From Polaromonas sp. OV174 (GTDB taxonomy: Bacteria > Pseudomonadota > Gammaproteobacteria > Burkholderiales > Burkholderiaceae_C), in the NCBI RefSeq assembly GCF_900112285.1, contig NZ_FOKZ01000019.1, positions 26,458 to 90,457 on the forward strand: a stretch of DNA of 64,000 nucleotides. The letters are read 5' to 3'. Made by a program: the position numbers and the translations under genes. The notes beneath the pieces are model-generated. The model saw only the letters and a list, made by a program, of their open reading frames with translations, was not told where the DNA came from and made no database searches. Shown here one piece after another: positions 25,212 through 37,724 of this stretch (position 1 is its first letter; every line of letters starts with the position of its first letter).

Positions 25212-26420
25212 ATGAAACTCATTGACTCGCTGTTGACCGATGCAGCGGCCATCGCCGCCGTTCGTCGCGACCTGCACGCCCACCCCGAGCTGTGCTTCCA
25301 GGAAGTACGCACCGCCGATGTGGTGGCCCAAAAACTCACCGAGTGGGGCATTCCGATTCACCGCGGCATGGGCACCACCGGGGTGGTGGGCATAGTGCAG
25401 GGACGCGACGCCGGCCAGTGCGGCCGCGGCGTGGGCCTGCGCGCCGACATGGACGCCCTGCCCATGCAGGAGTTCAATCAGTTTGCCCATGCCAGCACGC
25501 ACGCGGGCAAGATGCACGCCTGCGGCCATGACGGCCACACCGCCATGCTGCTGTCCGCCGCCCAACACCTGGCCAAGCACCGCGACTTCGACGGCACGGT
25601 CTATCTGATCTTTCAGCCGGCCGAAGAAGGCGGCGGCGGCGCGCGCGAAATGATCAAGGATGGCCTGTTCGAGAAATTCCCCATGGAAGCCGTCTTCGGC
25701 ATGCACAACTGGCCCGGTGCGTCGGTAGGTACATTCGCCGTCAGCGCCGGCCCCGTCATGGCCTCAAGCAACGAGTTCAAGATCACCATTCGCGGCAAAG
25801 GATGCCATGCCGCGATGCCGCACTTGGGCTTAGACCCGGTGCCGGTGGCCTGCCAGATGGTGCAGGCCTTTCAGACCATCATCAGCCGCAACAAGAAACC
25901 GGTGGATGCCGGCGTCATCTCCGTGACCATGATCCACGCCGGCGAGGCCACCAACGTGGTGCCCGACTTCTGCGAACTCCAGGGCACGGTGCGCACCTTC
26001 AGCATAGAGGTGCTGGACCTGATTGAAAAACGCATGAAAGAGGTTGCCGAGCACACCTGCGCGGCCTTTGAAGCGCAATGCGAATTCGAATTTGTTCGCA
26101 ACTACCCGCCCACCGTCAACAGCGCCGCCGAAGCTGATTTTGCGCGCCAGGTGATGAGCGACATCGTGGGCGCCGACCAGGTGCTGGCGCAGGAACCCAC
26201 CATGGGCGCGGAAGATTTTGCCTACATGCTGCAGGCCAAGCCCGGCGCCTATTGCTTCATCTCCAACGGCGACGGTGCTCACCGCGAGATGGGCCACGGC
26301 GCAGGCCCTTGCACGCTGCACAACCCCAACTACGACTTCAATGACGAGCTGATTCCGCTGGGCGGCACTTACTGGGTGCAACTGGCCAAGCGCTGGCTGA
26401 ACCAGCCCAGCCAGGCCTGA
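25212..26420 (+). CDS. M20 family amidohydrolase (hippurate hydrolase-like)
   Basis: A 402-residue zinc-dependent aminoacylase/carboxypeptidase of the M20D group, which cleaves N-acyl amino acids in the cytoplasm. Metal and catalytic motifs are seen: RRDLHAHPELCFQE near 18, MHACGHDGHTAMLL near 100, and PAEEGGGGAREM near 135, then GMHNWP. The dimerisation domain lies about 190-305. TAAGGAGCACCGCC directly precedes the ATG. It is 22 bases after the TAXI gene, so the pair may be cotranscribed. Confidence 0.92.
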   Translation: MKLIDSLLTDAAAIAAVRRDLHAHPELCFQEVRTADVVAQKLTEWGIPIHRGMGTTGVVGIVQGRDAGQCGRGVGLRADMDALPMQEFNQFAHASTHAGKMHACGHDGHTAMLLSAAQHLAKHRDFDGTVYLIFQPAEEGGGGAREMIKDGLFEKFPMEAVFGMHNWPGASVGTFAVSAGPVMASSNEFKITIRGKGCHAAMPHLGLDPVPVACQMVQAFQTIISRNKKPVDAGVISVTMIHAGEATNVVPDFCELQGTVRTFSIEVLDLIEKRMKEVAEHTCAAFEAQCEFEFVRNYPPTVNSAAEADFARQVMSDIVGADQVLAQEPTMGAEDFAYMLQAKPGAYCFISNGDGAHREMGHGAGPCTLHNPNYDFNDELIPLGGTYWVQLAKRWLNQPSQA

Positions 26421-26426
26421 GGCGAT

Positions 26427-27266
26427 TTATAAAGTGGGTTCAAGCTGGCGGTAGACCTCTTGGCCGACACGCGCCAGCTCCTTGCGGTCTACGCCGCCCG
26501 ACAGCGCATAGCCAAAATTCTTGTCCACCCAGTAAAACACGTTGACCGCGCCGTCCTGGCCAAACTTGAAGGCAGTCTCCTGCCCGGCGGCCTCGCGCGT
26601 GACATACAGGGTGAGGCGCTGGCCGCTGGCCGTGCTGTACATGAACTGCGCCACCGCGCCCTTGCCGCCTGGCAGCAAGCGGCCACCCACCAGTTCATAA
26701 CCCAGGGCACTCAGGGACGGGGGATGCACCGGCGTACCCAGCCGTTTGCTTAGCCAGGCCACCAGGGCCTGCTCCTGGTCGGCGCCTACTTCTACCGGGC
26801 GGCGCAGGTCGGGGCTGTAAACCAGGTGGGCGATGGCCGCACGCTGCGCGAAGCCCGGCAAACTGGCCGAAGAAACCAGCGCGCCAGCCGACATGCCTGG
26901 GCTGGCAGCGGCAAGGCGTGCCTCGCCGCTGTCCATGGCACCACGGGCAAACCAGGCCGAGCCCGCGCTCACTGCGGCAATGACAATGCCTGCCGCCAAA
27001 CTGCCCCAAGGCCATGGCGTGGCCTCAGGCTTGAGCGGCAAGCGAAGCGGCAGCGGCTCCCGCACCACGGGATCAAGCCAGGCTCTCAGCAATTCATTCT
27101 GGCGCTGCCACGCCAGCACACGCTGACGCTCATCGGGGCGGCTGGCCAGAAAGTGTTCAATCTCGAGGCGACGTGCCGCAGTCAGCTGCTGATCCACATA
27201 AGCATGCAGATCCGCTTCGGTGATGGGCGCCGCAGCCGCGGACGCGAGGGATTTGATTTCGTCCAT
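26427..27266 (-). CDS. Anti-sigma factor (single membrane segment)
   Basis: A 279-residue anti-sigma-type protein. The N-terminal 75 residues resemble the sigma-binding domain of RsiW-like factors (ITEADLHAYVDQQLTAARR, then RPDERQRVLAWQRQN), without the HxxxCxxC zinc ligands. A membrane segment is at about 92-112, followed by a periplasmic domain of about 160 residues. It begins three bases after the sigma factor stop codon on the same strand, the normal arrangement for a sigma/anti-sigma pair. Confidence 0.85.
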   Translation of the reverse strand: MDEIKSLASAAAAPITEADLHAYVDQQLTAARRLEIEHFLASRPDERQRVLAWQRQNELLRAWLDPVVREPLPLRLPLKPEATPWPWGSLAAGIVIAAVSAGSAWFARGAMDSGEARLAAASPGMSAGALVSSASLPGFAQRAAIAHLVYSPDLRRPVEVGADQEQALVAWLSKRLGTPVHPPSLSALGYELVGGRLLPGGKGAVAQFMYSTASGQRLTLYVTREAAGQETAFKFGQDGAVNVFYWVDKNFGYALSGGVDRKELARVGQEVYRQLEPTL

Positions 27267-27269
27267 GAC

Positions 27270-27782
27270 TTATTTGACGCGCTGAATTTTGCTGACCATC
27301 TCGCGTCCCTCCATTTCGGCGCGCAAACGCTCGCGCGCCCGTGACAGGCGAGACATCACTGTGCCGACGGGCACGCCTAGCGTGCTGGCAACCTCCTGAT
27401 AACTGAACTCCTCAACTCCGACCAAAAGCAGCACCTCGCGCTGCTCGTTAGGCAGACGCTGCAGCAGCCGGTCAAGGTCACGCACTTCAAGTCGATCGGC
27501 CTGGGTGGCCCGCTCGGGCAGCTCCGGCAGCGCGTCGCCAGCGCCGTCTTCGGGGCGCGAGCGCTGGGAGCGCAGGCGATCCACAAAGGCGTTGTGCATG
27601 ATGCCGAACATCCAGGCCCGGATCTCGCCACGCTTTTGCCACATCGAAAAGTGGCTCCAGGAGCGCTCCAGCGTGTCCTGCACCAGGTCATCGGCGCGAT
27701 CACGATCCGCCGTCAGTCCGCGCGCATAGCGACGCAGACTGGGAATGCAGGCAACGATGTCGGTTTCGTCCTGGGCGCGCAT
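27270..27782 (-). CDS. ECF RNA polymerase sigma factor
   Basis: A 170-residue ECF sigma factor with region 2 (RYARGLTADRDRADDLVQDT, then RAWMFGIMHNAFVDRLRSQ) and region 4 (LLVGVEEFSYQEVASTLG, then GTVMSRLSRARERL). It directs polymerase to stress-type promoters until released by its membrane anti-sigma factor downstream. Upstream by 36 bases is the gene for a small secreted protein, whose promoter has a GGAAT-type ECF signature; the three genes may therefore form one autoregulated transcript. Confidence 0.92.
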   Translation of the reverse strand: MRAQDETDIVACIPSLRRYARGLTADRDRADDLVQDTLERSWSHFSMWQKRGEIRAWMFGIMHNAFVDRLRSQRSRPEDGAGDALPELPERATQADRLEVRDLDRLLQRLPNEQREVLLLVGVEEFSYQEVASTLGVPVGTVMSRLSRARERLRAEMEGREMVSKIQRVK

Positions 27783-27818
27783 GGGTCAGTGTGAAGCCGA
27801 GCGTTTAGCAGCGCAGTT

Positions 27819-28196
27819 TTAGAACTTGATGACGTGCCACACGTCTTTAAAGTTGTCGCCCATCTTGTCGCCGGGCTTGCCGTCTGCCGAGTAGAGATAC
27901 AGCGGCTTGCCTTTGTAGGCCCATTGTTTGCCGCCATCGTCACGCGTCACGATGCTCAGGTCACCCTGGGGCTTGGCATCCGCCGTGGCCATGACGGCAG
28001 GCCAGAGGGTCAGGCAGGGGCCGTTGCAAGTACTCTTGCCGCTGCCCGCCACATCCTTGTCAAAGGTGTAGACCGTCATGCCGGTGCTATTGACCATCAG
28101 CCCGGCAGAGCCTTTGACAGCCATATCAGCCTGGGAAAAAGTTGAAGCCAGAGCAAGAAGGGAAAGGGCCAGTGTTGGAATCAAACGGATTTTCAT
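27819..28196 (-). CDS. Secreted COG4315-type repeat protein
   Basis: A 125-residue exported protein. The signal peptide ends near FSQAD (residue 24). The body contains two copies of the COG4315 pattern: GMTVYTFDKDVAGSGKSTCNG with CLTLWPA, and KPLYLYSADGKPGD, ending KDVWHVIKF. Such proteins are secreted, of unknown function, and are often cotranscribed with ECF sigma factors. The two cysteines could form a disulfide. Confidence 0.88.
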   Translation of the reverse strand: MKIRLIPTLALSLLALASTFSQADMAVKGSAGLMVNSTGMTVYTFDKDVAGSGKSTCNGPCLTLWPAVMATADAKPQGDLSIVTRDDGGKQWAYKGKPLYLYSADGKPGDKMGDNFKDVWHVIKF

Positions 28197-28232
28197 GGGT
28201 TTTCCTTGAAAAAGTTAAAAGAGACACTGCGA

Positions 28233-28260
28233 TAGACGCAACAGCTTGTCCTTTTATTCC
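28233..28260 (-). promoter_or_regulatory. Candidate ECF-sigma promoter (GGAATAA-N16-GTCTA)
   Basis: On the minus strand GGAATAA is followed after 16 bases by GTCTA, 37 bases before the COG4315 gene. GGAA-type -35 and TCT-containing -10 boxes are typical for ECF sigma factors, and the same arrangement occurs before the second sigma gene at 39892-39919. It is likely recognised by the sigma factor encoded downstream. Confidence 0.55.
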
Positions 28261-28332
28261 GGCCATCTTCAAGTTCTTGAAAAAATAAATCCAGCTGGAC
28301 CGAAACCAACCACCGCGGCCCTTGGCCTGCCA

Positions 28333-30609
28333 CTAAGAGCCGCTGCCCTCCAAGCTGTTGCGCATGGCCGTGCGGGCAACGCCGTCCAGCGCCCCCTCAA
28401 GCACACCTTGCTGACTGATCACCTTGACCAGTTGCATTACCAGCAGCTGCTGCAACACGCCGCTAGTCATGGAATGCTGACGCCCGCCCTTGCTGGTGAA
28501 CATGTACAAGGTGTTGTAGGGACTGACCCAGGTCAGCTGCGCACGCAACCATTGCATGTCCACAAGCAGCTCTACCCAGTCACCCAGTTGCAGGGCCGGG
28601 CTCGCATCGGCAGCAGGCGGCGCTGCTGGAATGGGGTCGGCGTCTTCGTGCAACTGCAGCTGGGTTGACTCAAAGCTGGATTGACTCTGAGCGACCCAGT
28701 CGTCCATGAAGCCGGAATGCTGGGCTTCGGAAGGCGCTAGCCAGGGCTGAGTCATGCCAGCCAGGTCCCCGGCGGCAAATGTTTCCTCAAGATGGTGATG
28801 GCCGCGGCTCAGGTCTTCATGCGCCTGCGGCGTGCCCCTGAGGGCGGCCTGATGGGTTTTCATCAGTTCATCAAAAAATGGCCTGGAGTCCGCCAGCGGA
28901 TAGTCGATGGACAGCAAGCCTTCGCGCAAAGAAGCCAGCATGTCAGGAACGACCTTGAGAAAGCGCTTGCGATGACTGGCTATCTGGGCCAGATTGAGAC
29001 TCCACAACACATCGCCCAAGGTCAGGCTGAACACGGCCTTGCTGGCCCCCAGACCACCATGTTCACCGAGCAGGCGCTCCTTGGCCATGACCTGCGCCCA
29101 TGGGCCGGTCAGAAAATTCGTGATGATGCGATTGCCAGGAACGAAGTCGGCGCGCCCCCTGATTTCAGCGGCAATTTTTTCCGCCAGCAAGTTGCGCTGC
29201 TCGGCCTGCAGCAAGGCCTGCACGGCGCGGTTTTGGGACTCGCGGGCTTCCCGGTTATAGCTGGCCTGCTTATGCTCAAAGTCCTCCAGCAAGGCAGCGA
29301 AATGCCGGGCATCGCTAGCGTGTTCTTCGGTGAGCAAGGCGGCGACCGCACGCAGGTTTTCCATGAAGCCGGAAAAACCCGCCGCATTTTCGCTGGCGTA
29401 GGCCAGGCTGGCACTGGTGATGACATCAAGCAGGCGCCGTGCCGGGTGGCTCTTGTCGCTGAAAAAACGCGGGTCCGTCAGCCCCAGCCGCAAAAATGCC
29501 GGTTCGGTCTCGGCAATGACTTGTCTGACCGCCAGCAGCAAGCGCCTGTCCTGCGTCATTTGTTCGATCATCAGCCTGACCACTTCGACCGCCAGCGACT
29601 GACCCAGGCTTTTGGCGCCTGTTTTCAGATGTTCGCGCAACTGCGCCAGTGGCTGCGGAGCAGCCAAGCCGGTTGCCTTGGCGCTCGTCGTGGGCGGCCT
29701 CTTGATGTCAAGCTCCGCCAGCACATCCAGCGCCGCCGGCAGTGTGTGGGCAAAGTCCGGATAAACACTGGGCTCCAATGCATGGTCAGCGGCCAAAGAC
29801 CGACCCTTGAAGTAACCGTCGTAATTGCCCGCCAGCAAATGCCGCAAATGATCAAGTGTGAGCACGGACTCGCGCCCGGTTTCAGCCGGCACGGCGGCCG
29901 TTGGCGCAGACCTGCCGGACTTTTCACGATGGCTCTCTGGCGAGGCCAGCACACCATAGGCAGCCAGCGCCACGCCTTGCCCGGCCAACAAGTCATCAAG
30001 CAACACATACAGTGACTGCAGCTCATCGCCCATGGGCTGCGCGCCATGAATCAGCCAGAGCGTGCGCGCATCGCTGCCAACCGGAAGACTCTGCAGCAGC
30101 CTGAGCAAGGCCTGCGAGACGATCTCGGGTCGCAGCGGATTCCTGTCCGACTTGACCACCTTGAAGCCTTGCACCGTACTCAGGCGCGCCGAAAAACCAG
30201 ACAGACCGGCTTCGCAAGCCAAGGCGACGGTTTGCTGCAAGCGTGCGCTGTCTACCGCCTGCTGGACCTGCTGATCGCCCATCAGCTCGAGCTCACCAAA
30301 GCTCATGGACGAGAAGGAGCGTGTGGCGCCGTCAGACTTCTTGAGCAAACCGGGCCGCGTATCCTCGGCGATGGCCTTGGTCAGCTCGCTCGCAAAGCCC
30401 TGTACAAGGGTGAGCTGGTTCTGCTTGAGTGCGGCAATGGCATTTTGCAGCCGGCGTTTTTCTGTGACATCGGGAACCTGCAGGGAGCGCTCATACAAGC
30501 GCTCCACCAAGCTTGCACACCAACGTTCCATCAACAATGGAGACTGTCTGAAGCTCTCGTTAAGACAAGCTTGGTAAGCGTCCGGCAAGACTTGGGATGA
30601 AGAAGACAT
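28333..30609 (-). CDS. DUF1631 family protein
   Basis: A 758-residue protein of the DUF1631 family, sometimes wrongly named thymidine phosphorylase. No catalytic motif is visible; the sequence is mostly helical with recognisable family segments (SFGELELMGDQQVQQAVD near 110, LFSKFDE-like region replaced here by LLDDLLAGQG, and WVELLVDMQWLRAQLTWVSPYNTLYMFTS in several short blocks near 680-710). The C-terminal part resembles PilZ-like domains of this family. ATG 30609 is favoured over a longer frame. Function unknown; some relatives are linked to cyclic-di-GMP. Confidence 0.82.
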   Translation of the reverse strand: MSSSSQVLPDAYQACLNESFRQSPLLMERWCASLVERLYERSLQVPDVTEKRRLQNAIAALKQNQLTLVQGFASELTKAIAEDTRPGLLKKSDGATRSFSSMSFGELELMGDQQVQQAVDSARLQQTVALACEAGLSGFSARLSTVQGFKVVKSDRNPLRPEIVSQALLRLLQSLPVGSDARTLWLIHGAQPMGDELQSLYVLLDDLLAGQGVALAAYGVLASPESHREKSGRSAPTAAVPAETGRESVLTLDHLRHLLAGNYDGYFKGRSLAADHALEPSVYPDFAHTLPAALDVLAELDIKRPPTTSAKATGLAAPQPLAQLREHLKTGAKSLGQSLAVEVVRLMIEQMTQDRRLLLAVRQVIAETEPAFLRLGLTDPRFFSDKSHPARRLLDVITSASLAYASENAAGFSGFMENLRAVAALLTEEHASDARHFAALLEDFEHKQASYNREARESQNRAVQALLQAEQRNLLAEKIAAEIRGRADFVPGNRIITNFLTGPWAQVMAKERLLGEHGGLGASKAVFSLTLGDVLWSLNLAQIASHRKRFLKVVPDMLASLREGLLSIDYPLADSRPFFDELMKTHQAALRGTPQAHEDLSRGHHHLEETFAAGDLAGMTQPWLAPSEAQHSGFMDDWVAQSQSSFESTQLQLHEDADPIPAAPPAADASPALQLGDWVELLVDMQWLRAQLTWVSPYNTLYMFTSKGGRQHSMTSGVLQQLLVMQLVKVISQQGVLEGALDGVARTAMRNSLEGSGS

Positions 30610-30714
30610 GGCTTTGGCGGCCCCTTTCAGGCAAAAAACCAGCATCACAAAACATGGTGGCATCCACATGAAACGCCCCGGGGCACGCAGGCCCTGGGCG
30701 CCACAGCTGCGGTG

Positions 30715-31257
30715 TCAGGGCTTCAGGCCCAGGTCCTGCCACCCCTGATGTCCGAGCTTTTCCAAGGTCGCGATGTTCTGCTCGAAAATCGCGTCGGCAT
30801 CGGGAAAGGCCGCCACCGCGCGCTCCACACTGTCTTCGCGCAGCAAATGCAAGATGGCAAACGGCGCGCGGTTGGTGTAGTTGCTGATGTCGTCCGGCTC
30901 GGTGCCATCAAACTGGAATTGCGGATGAAAGCTGGCCAGCTGCACCACGCCCTCCAGGCCATGCTCATCGACCACGCCTTCAGCGATCTCCAGGAAATCA
31001 TTGAAATCCAGGAAGTCGTCAAACAGCGTGGGGTGAATCAGCAGCGTGGTGTCCACCTCTTCGGCCGGCGTTGCCACCAGCAGCTCAAGCTCGCGGTCCA
31101 ACTCTTCCAGCAAGTCGTCGGCATGGCGCGCCTTGCTCACCACCAGGCGAACCTGGTTTTTGACGTAAACCGCTTTGGCAAACGGGCACAAGTTCAACCC
31201 GATCACGGCTTTTTCAAGCCAGTGCCGGGTTTGAATCAGGACTTCGTCGTCGGTCAT
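30715..31257 (-). CDS. DUF1415 family protein
   Basis: A 180-residue protein of the DUF1415 family, recognised from the conserved early block ETRxWLxxxVIGLNLCPFA (here TRHWLEKAVIGLNLCPFA near residue 10) and later HPQFQFDGTEPDDISNYTNR. The family has no known function; the conserved Cys/His content suggests an enzyme. GGAG six bases before ATG 31257 sets the start. Upstream lies a GC-rich intergenic repeat and then the end of ettA on the same strand. Confidence 0.85.
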   Translation of the reverse strand: MTDDEVLIQTRHWLEKAVIGLNLCPFAKAVYVKNQVRLVVSKARHADDLLEELDRELELLVATPAEEVDTTLLIHPTLFDDFLDFNDFLEIAEGVVDEHGLEGVVQLASFHPQFQFDGTEPDDISNYTNRAPFAILHLLREDSVERAVAAFPDADAIFEQNIATLEKLGHQGWQDLGLKP

Positions 31258-31296
31258 AAGCATCTCCGGGGAGCCACACGCAACGGCCACGAGGGC

Positions 31297-31396
31297 TCAT
31301 CAACCAAGCAGGGGCCGCGGGACTGGCTCCGCCAGACCGCAGGCGCAACGGCCCCCTCGGGGGGCAGCGACCCACACGCAGTGGGGAAGCGTGGGG
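31297..31396. repeat. GC-rich palindromic intergenic repeat (Comamonadaceae type)
   Basis: The block contains GGCCCCCTCGGGGGGC, a long near-perfect palindrome, flanked by GCGGGACTGGCTCCGCCAGACCGC-like (given here only by position 31316-31340) and CCACACGCAGTGGGGAAGCG. I recall near-identical elements in many Acidovorax, Variovorax and Polaromonas intergenic regions. It lies directly after the ettA stop and may fold as its terminator. Confidence 0.55.
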
Positions 31397-31399
31397 GCA

Positions 31400-33061
<1,662 letters not shown>

Positions 33062-33415
33062 TTTTTACAAGTAATAAGCGAATGAATAGGGAGGACGGCG
33101 CAAGGAAAGAGACTGCATGCTGCCTGCTGGCAGGCCTTGTTTGCAGCTTTCTTGCGGGCTAAACCACACGCCGGACCCTGTCAAATCGAGGTGGATTTCT
33201 GGCGTGAATACCTAGATTATCGTTCCGTGCGACAATACATGGGTTGCTGGCTCCAGTTGCCCTCAACATTTGGGCACATTTTGAGTACTACATTGCTGTA
33301 ACTACTCCCGGTGTTTTCAGCCCGACTTCCTGATCCCATCTGCCTATGACTGGCGGGTTGCCTCCAAACAAGGCACCCAACAGGCCGATCTATAGCGCCC
33401 GAGCGGCGCAACACC
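33062..33415. other. 354-base intergenic region between divergent ettA and RNA helicase
   Basis: No gene is seen. It must hold both divergent promoters. A short inverted repeat CCTGCTGGCAGG lies near 33123-33134. The untranslated leader of the helicase gene may be long, as is common for DEAD-box helicases with autoregulated or cold-induced mRNA, but no specific element is recognisable. Confidence 0.5.
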
Positions 33416-35146
<1,731 letters not shown>

Positions 35147-35739
35147 GCGCTATACGGCGGTTCACTGCGTGGGCCGCCGCGCTCCCGAGCAACAAGACCC
35201 CAGGCTGGTGGTTCACCTGACAAAGTTCTTCAAGGACTTTGTCGCGCCGCCGGTCGATGAGGTCTTCATTGCGCTGGGAACGACCATCAAGGTCGCCGGC
35301 AGCCGTGCGGCCTTTGAAGCGGTCGACCTCGATGCCGTGCTCACCCTGGCCCGCGCCGGCCGTGCTGGCGGCGCCAGTCGCCTGGGCGTGGTCAGCGCCA
35401 TGGGCGCCAATCCCCGCTCCCCACTGTTTTACAACCGCGTCAAGGGAGTGATGGAGGCCGCCATCTCAGGCCTGGGCTACACCACCGTGGTGATCGCCCG
35501 CCCGGCCCTGCTGACAGGTGACCGCACGGCGCTCAAGCAAAGCCAACGTGCCGGCGAGCAATGGGCAGCGCGCGCCTTCAAATGCTTGAGCCCACTGCTG
35601 CCCGCCAATTACCGGCCGATCGCCGCACAACAAGTCGCCCTCGCGCTGGTTGACACGCTGCAGTCCGCACGCGCCGGACGACATCTTTTGCTGTCGGCCG
35701 ATATGGCCCAGCACCAGGCAACGAGCCCCTGCGCCTGAA

Positions 35740-35806
35740 ATTTATAAAAATAATGCCTGCAGCCCAATAAACACGGGCGCAAGCAGCTAGTATTTTTATA
35801 GCAACC
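35740..35806 (-). repeat. Dispersed hairpin repeat, copy 7
   Basis: Read on the minus strand: GCTAT, seven bases, CTAGC (35790), then GGCA 33 nt later (35757), then ATTATTTTTAT. GCCC and GGGC, plus GCTGC and GCAGGC, form the inner stem. It follows the oxidoreductase stop codon at once, but in the orientation opposite to that gene. Confidence 0.7.
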
Positions 35807-36095
35807 TACTCTCTGAAGATAGCCACAAAGGCCAGCCGCCCAAGCCGCATAGTCCAGCCGCGCGGGTACCAAGCGGTTACCAAAGGCGCTGAGCGGGGCG
35901 AGTACCATTGGCGACTCGAATCCCGGCGCATCGTCAGCAGACGCTCACCGACTTTTCGCCCTCCCTATTTCACGCCCGGACGCCATTGACACCAGTCAGG
36001 GCGCACGCGCCAAGCCACTGCATTTCAGGATATTTCATGCCTTCCCCAAGATTTGAGCTAACCACGCCTGGCCGCCGCATCGCCAAGGAGCGCCC
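35807..36095. other. Intergenic region upstream of dgoK
   Basis: Together with copy 7 of the repeat this makes a gene-free stretch of 357 bases (35739-36095). A short open frame at 35908-36099 has no ribosome site or family resemblance and was not called. The only clear signal is AAGGAG just before the dgoK ATG. The galactonate promoter and operator should be here but are not recognisable. Confidence 0.45.
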
Positions 36096-36983
36096 ATGAG
36101 GCCGCTGCTGGCCCTGGACTGGGGCACCTCCTCGCTGCGCGGCGCGCTCATAGACACCAACGGTGCGGTGCTGCAAGAGCGCTCGCTGGCGCGCGGCATC
36201 CTAAGCGTCGCGCCTGGCCAGTTTCCTGCCGTCTTTGATGAATGTTTCGGCGACTGGATGACGCCGCAATCCCTTTGCCTGATCTCCGGCATGGCCGGCA
36301 GCCAGCAAGGCTGGCGCGAAGCGGCCTACTGCCCCTGCCCGGCCGGCTTTGACGACATCGCCGCCCAGCTGCAATGGGTGGAAGCCGGCCGCATCGCCAT
36401 CGTGCCCGGCTTGAGCATAGACACGGGCGGCGCGCCCGATGTGATGCGGGGCGAGGAAACCCAGGTGTTTGGCGCCCTGCAACTGCTGGGGCTAAGCGAC
36501 GCCAAGCTGGTACTGCCCGGCACCCACAGCAAATGGGTGCGCGTGGAGCAGCGCCGCATCACCGACTTTTCCAGCTGGATGACCGGCGAGTTCTACGCCT
36601 TGCTGCGCCAGCATTCGCTGCTGGCGCGCAGCCTGCCCGAAGGCGAGCCGGCGCCGGATGCCGACGCCTTTGACCAGGGCGTGGTCCACGCGCTGCGCAG
36701 CCAGAGTCTGCTCAACACCGCCTTCAGCATGCGCACCCTAGCGCTGTTCAAACGCCTGCCCGCCGAGGCCCTGCCCAGCTATCTCTCCGGGCTGGTGATA
36801 GGCGAAGAACTCAAGTCGCAAGCGCTGCAGCCCGGCGAGTCGGTCGTCGTCATGGCCAATGACAGCCTGTCGGCGCGCTATCAGCAAGCCCTGGCGCACC
36901 TGGGCGTATCTGTCCAGCGGGTCGGCTCCAACGCCACCTGGCAAGGCTTGCACGCCATCGCCCAGACCCTGAGCCGCGCCTGA
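36096..36983 (+). CDS. dgoK: 2-dehydro-3-deoxygalactonokinase
   Basis: A 295-residue sugar-acid kinase that phosphorylates 2-dehydro-3-deoxy-D-galactonate at C6 using ATP. The family pattern is clear: LLALDWGTSSLRGALID at the N terminus, LISGMAGSQQGWREA near 63, a conserved DVMRGEETQVFGAL near 113 and LPGTHSKWV near 139. AAGGAG lies six bases before ATG. It is directly followed by dgoA, the aldolase acting on its product, 32 bases downstream. Confidence 0.94.
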   Translation: MRPLLALDWGTSSLRGALIDTNGAVLQERSLARGILSVAPGQFPAVFDECFGDWMTPQSLCLISGMAGSQQGWREAAYCPCPAGFDDIAAQLQWVEAGRIAIVPGLSIDTGGAPDVMRGEETQVFGALQLLGLSDAKLVLPGTHSKWVRVEQRRITDFSSWMTGEFYALLRQHSLLARSLPEGEPAPDADAFDQGVVHALRSQSLLNTAFSMRTLALFKRLPAEALPSYLSGLVIGEELKSQALQPGESVVVMANDSLSARYQQALAHLGVSVQRVGSNATWQGLHAIAQTLSRA

Positions 36984-37014
36984 ATCTCTCACTCACTGAA
37001 CGAAAAAACACCTC

Positions 37015-37719
37015 ATGAATGCCCAGCAAAAATTCTCCGCCGCCCTGAAAACCATTCCCCTGGTCGCGATCTTGCGCGGCCTACAGCCGGCAGAAGCCCT
37101 GCCCGTCGGCCAGGCGCTGGTCGCCACCGGCTGGTCGCTGATAGAAATTCCGCTGAACTCGCCGCAGCCGCTGGAAAGCATTGCCGCCATGGCCAAGGCC
37201 TTTCCGCAAGCCCTGATTGGTGCCGGCACCGTGCTGAGCGCCGAAGACGTTCGCCAGGTGCAGGCCGCTGGCGGCCAGCTGATCGTCTCGCCCAACTTCA
37301 ACCCGGCCGTGGTGCAGGAAGCCGCCCGCCTGGGCATGATCTGCCTGCCCGGCGTGATGACCGCCAGCGAAGCCTTCGGCGCCCTGGAAGCCGGTGCCAC
37401 TGGCCTGAAGCTTTTCCCCAGCGAAATGATCAGCCCGGCCATCGTCAAGGCACTGCGCGCCGTGCTGCCGTCCAGCACGGTGGTGATGCCGGTAGGCGGC
37501 ATCACGCCAGACAATATGGCGGCCTATCTGGCCGCCGGGGCCAATGGTTTTGGTATAGGCTCAGCCCTTTACAAGCCGGGCATGTCGGCCGCCGAAGTGG
37601 GTGAAAATGCTATTAAGTTCATAGCTGCTTGCGCAGGTACGACGAGGGCTCAGGCCCTATTTTCCTTAGAATTTAGCGCCAGCGCAGCCGCCCCTGGCTT
37701 TGCCGGCCTGGGGTGCTGA
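37015..37719 (+). CDS. dgoA: 2-dehydro-3-deoxy-6-phosphogalactonate aldolase
   Basis: A class I aldolase of the KDPG/KHG family, splitting 2-dehydro-3-deoxy-6-phosphogalactonate into pyruvate and glyceraldehyde 3-phosphate. The Schiff-base lysine lies in TGLKLFPSE near 126, with LRGLQPAEALP near 20, GAGTV near 65 and the phosphate loop MPVGGITPDN near 157. The expected C terminus is reached near residue 203, and the last 30 residues (from about FIAACAGTT) are encoded by copy 8 of the dispersed repeat. Normal members are about 205-215 residues; this one is 234. Confidence 0.92.
   Translation: MNAQQKFSAALKTIPLVAILRGLQPAEALPVGQALVATGWSLIEIPLNSPQPLESIAAMAKAFPQALIGAGTVLSAEDVRQVQAAGGQLIVSPNFNPAVVQEAARLGMICLPGVMTASEAFGALEAGATGLKLFPSEMISPAIVKALRAVLPSSTVVMPVGGITPDNMAAYLAAGANGFGIGSALYKPGMSAAEVGENAIKFIAACAGTTRAQALFSLEFSASAAAPGFAGLGC
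37609..37672 (+). repeat. Dispersed hairpin repeat, copy 8 (inside the end of dgoA)
   Basis: GCTAT, seven bases, ATAGC (37621), then GCCC at 37654, 33 nt later, followed by TATTTTCC. It is read through as the tail of the aldolase (from AIKFIAACA onward), in the same frame relative to the repeat as in the cupredoxin signal peptide. Confidence 0.75.
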
Positions 37720-37724
37720 TCAGA

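Noticed and set aside
35908..36099. 63-codon frame before dgoK
   Set aside because: No ribosome site or recognisable family, and it runs into the dgoK start.
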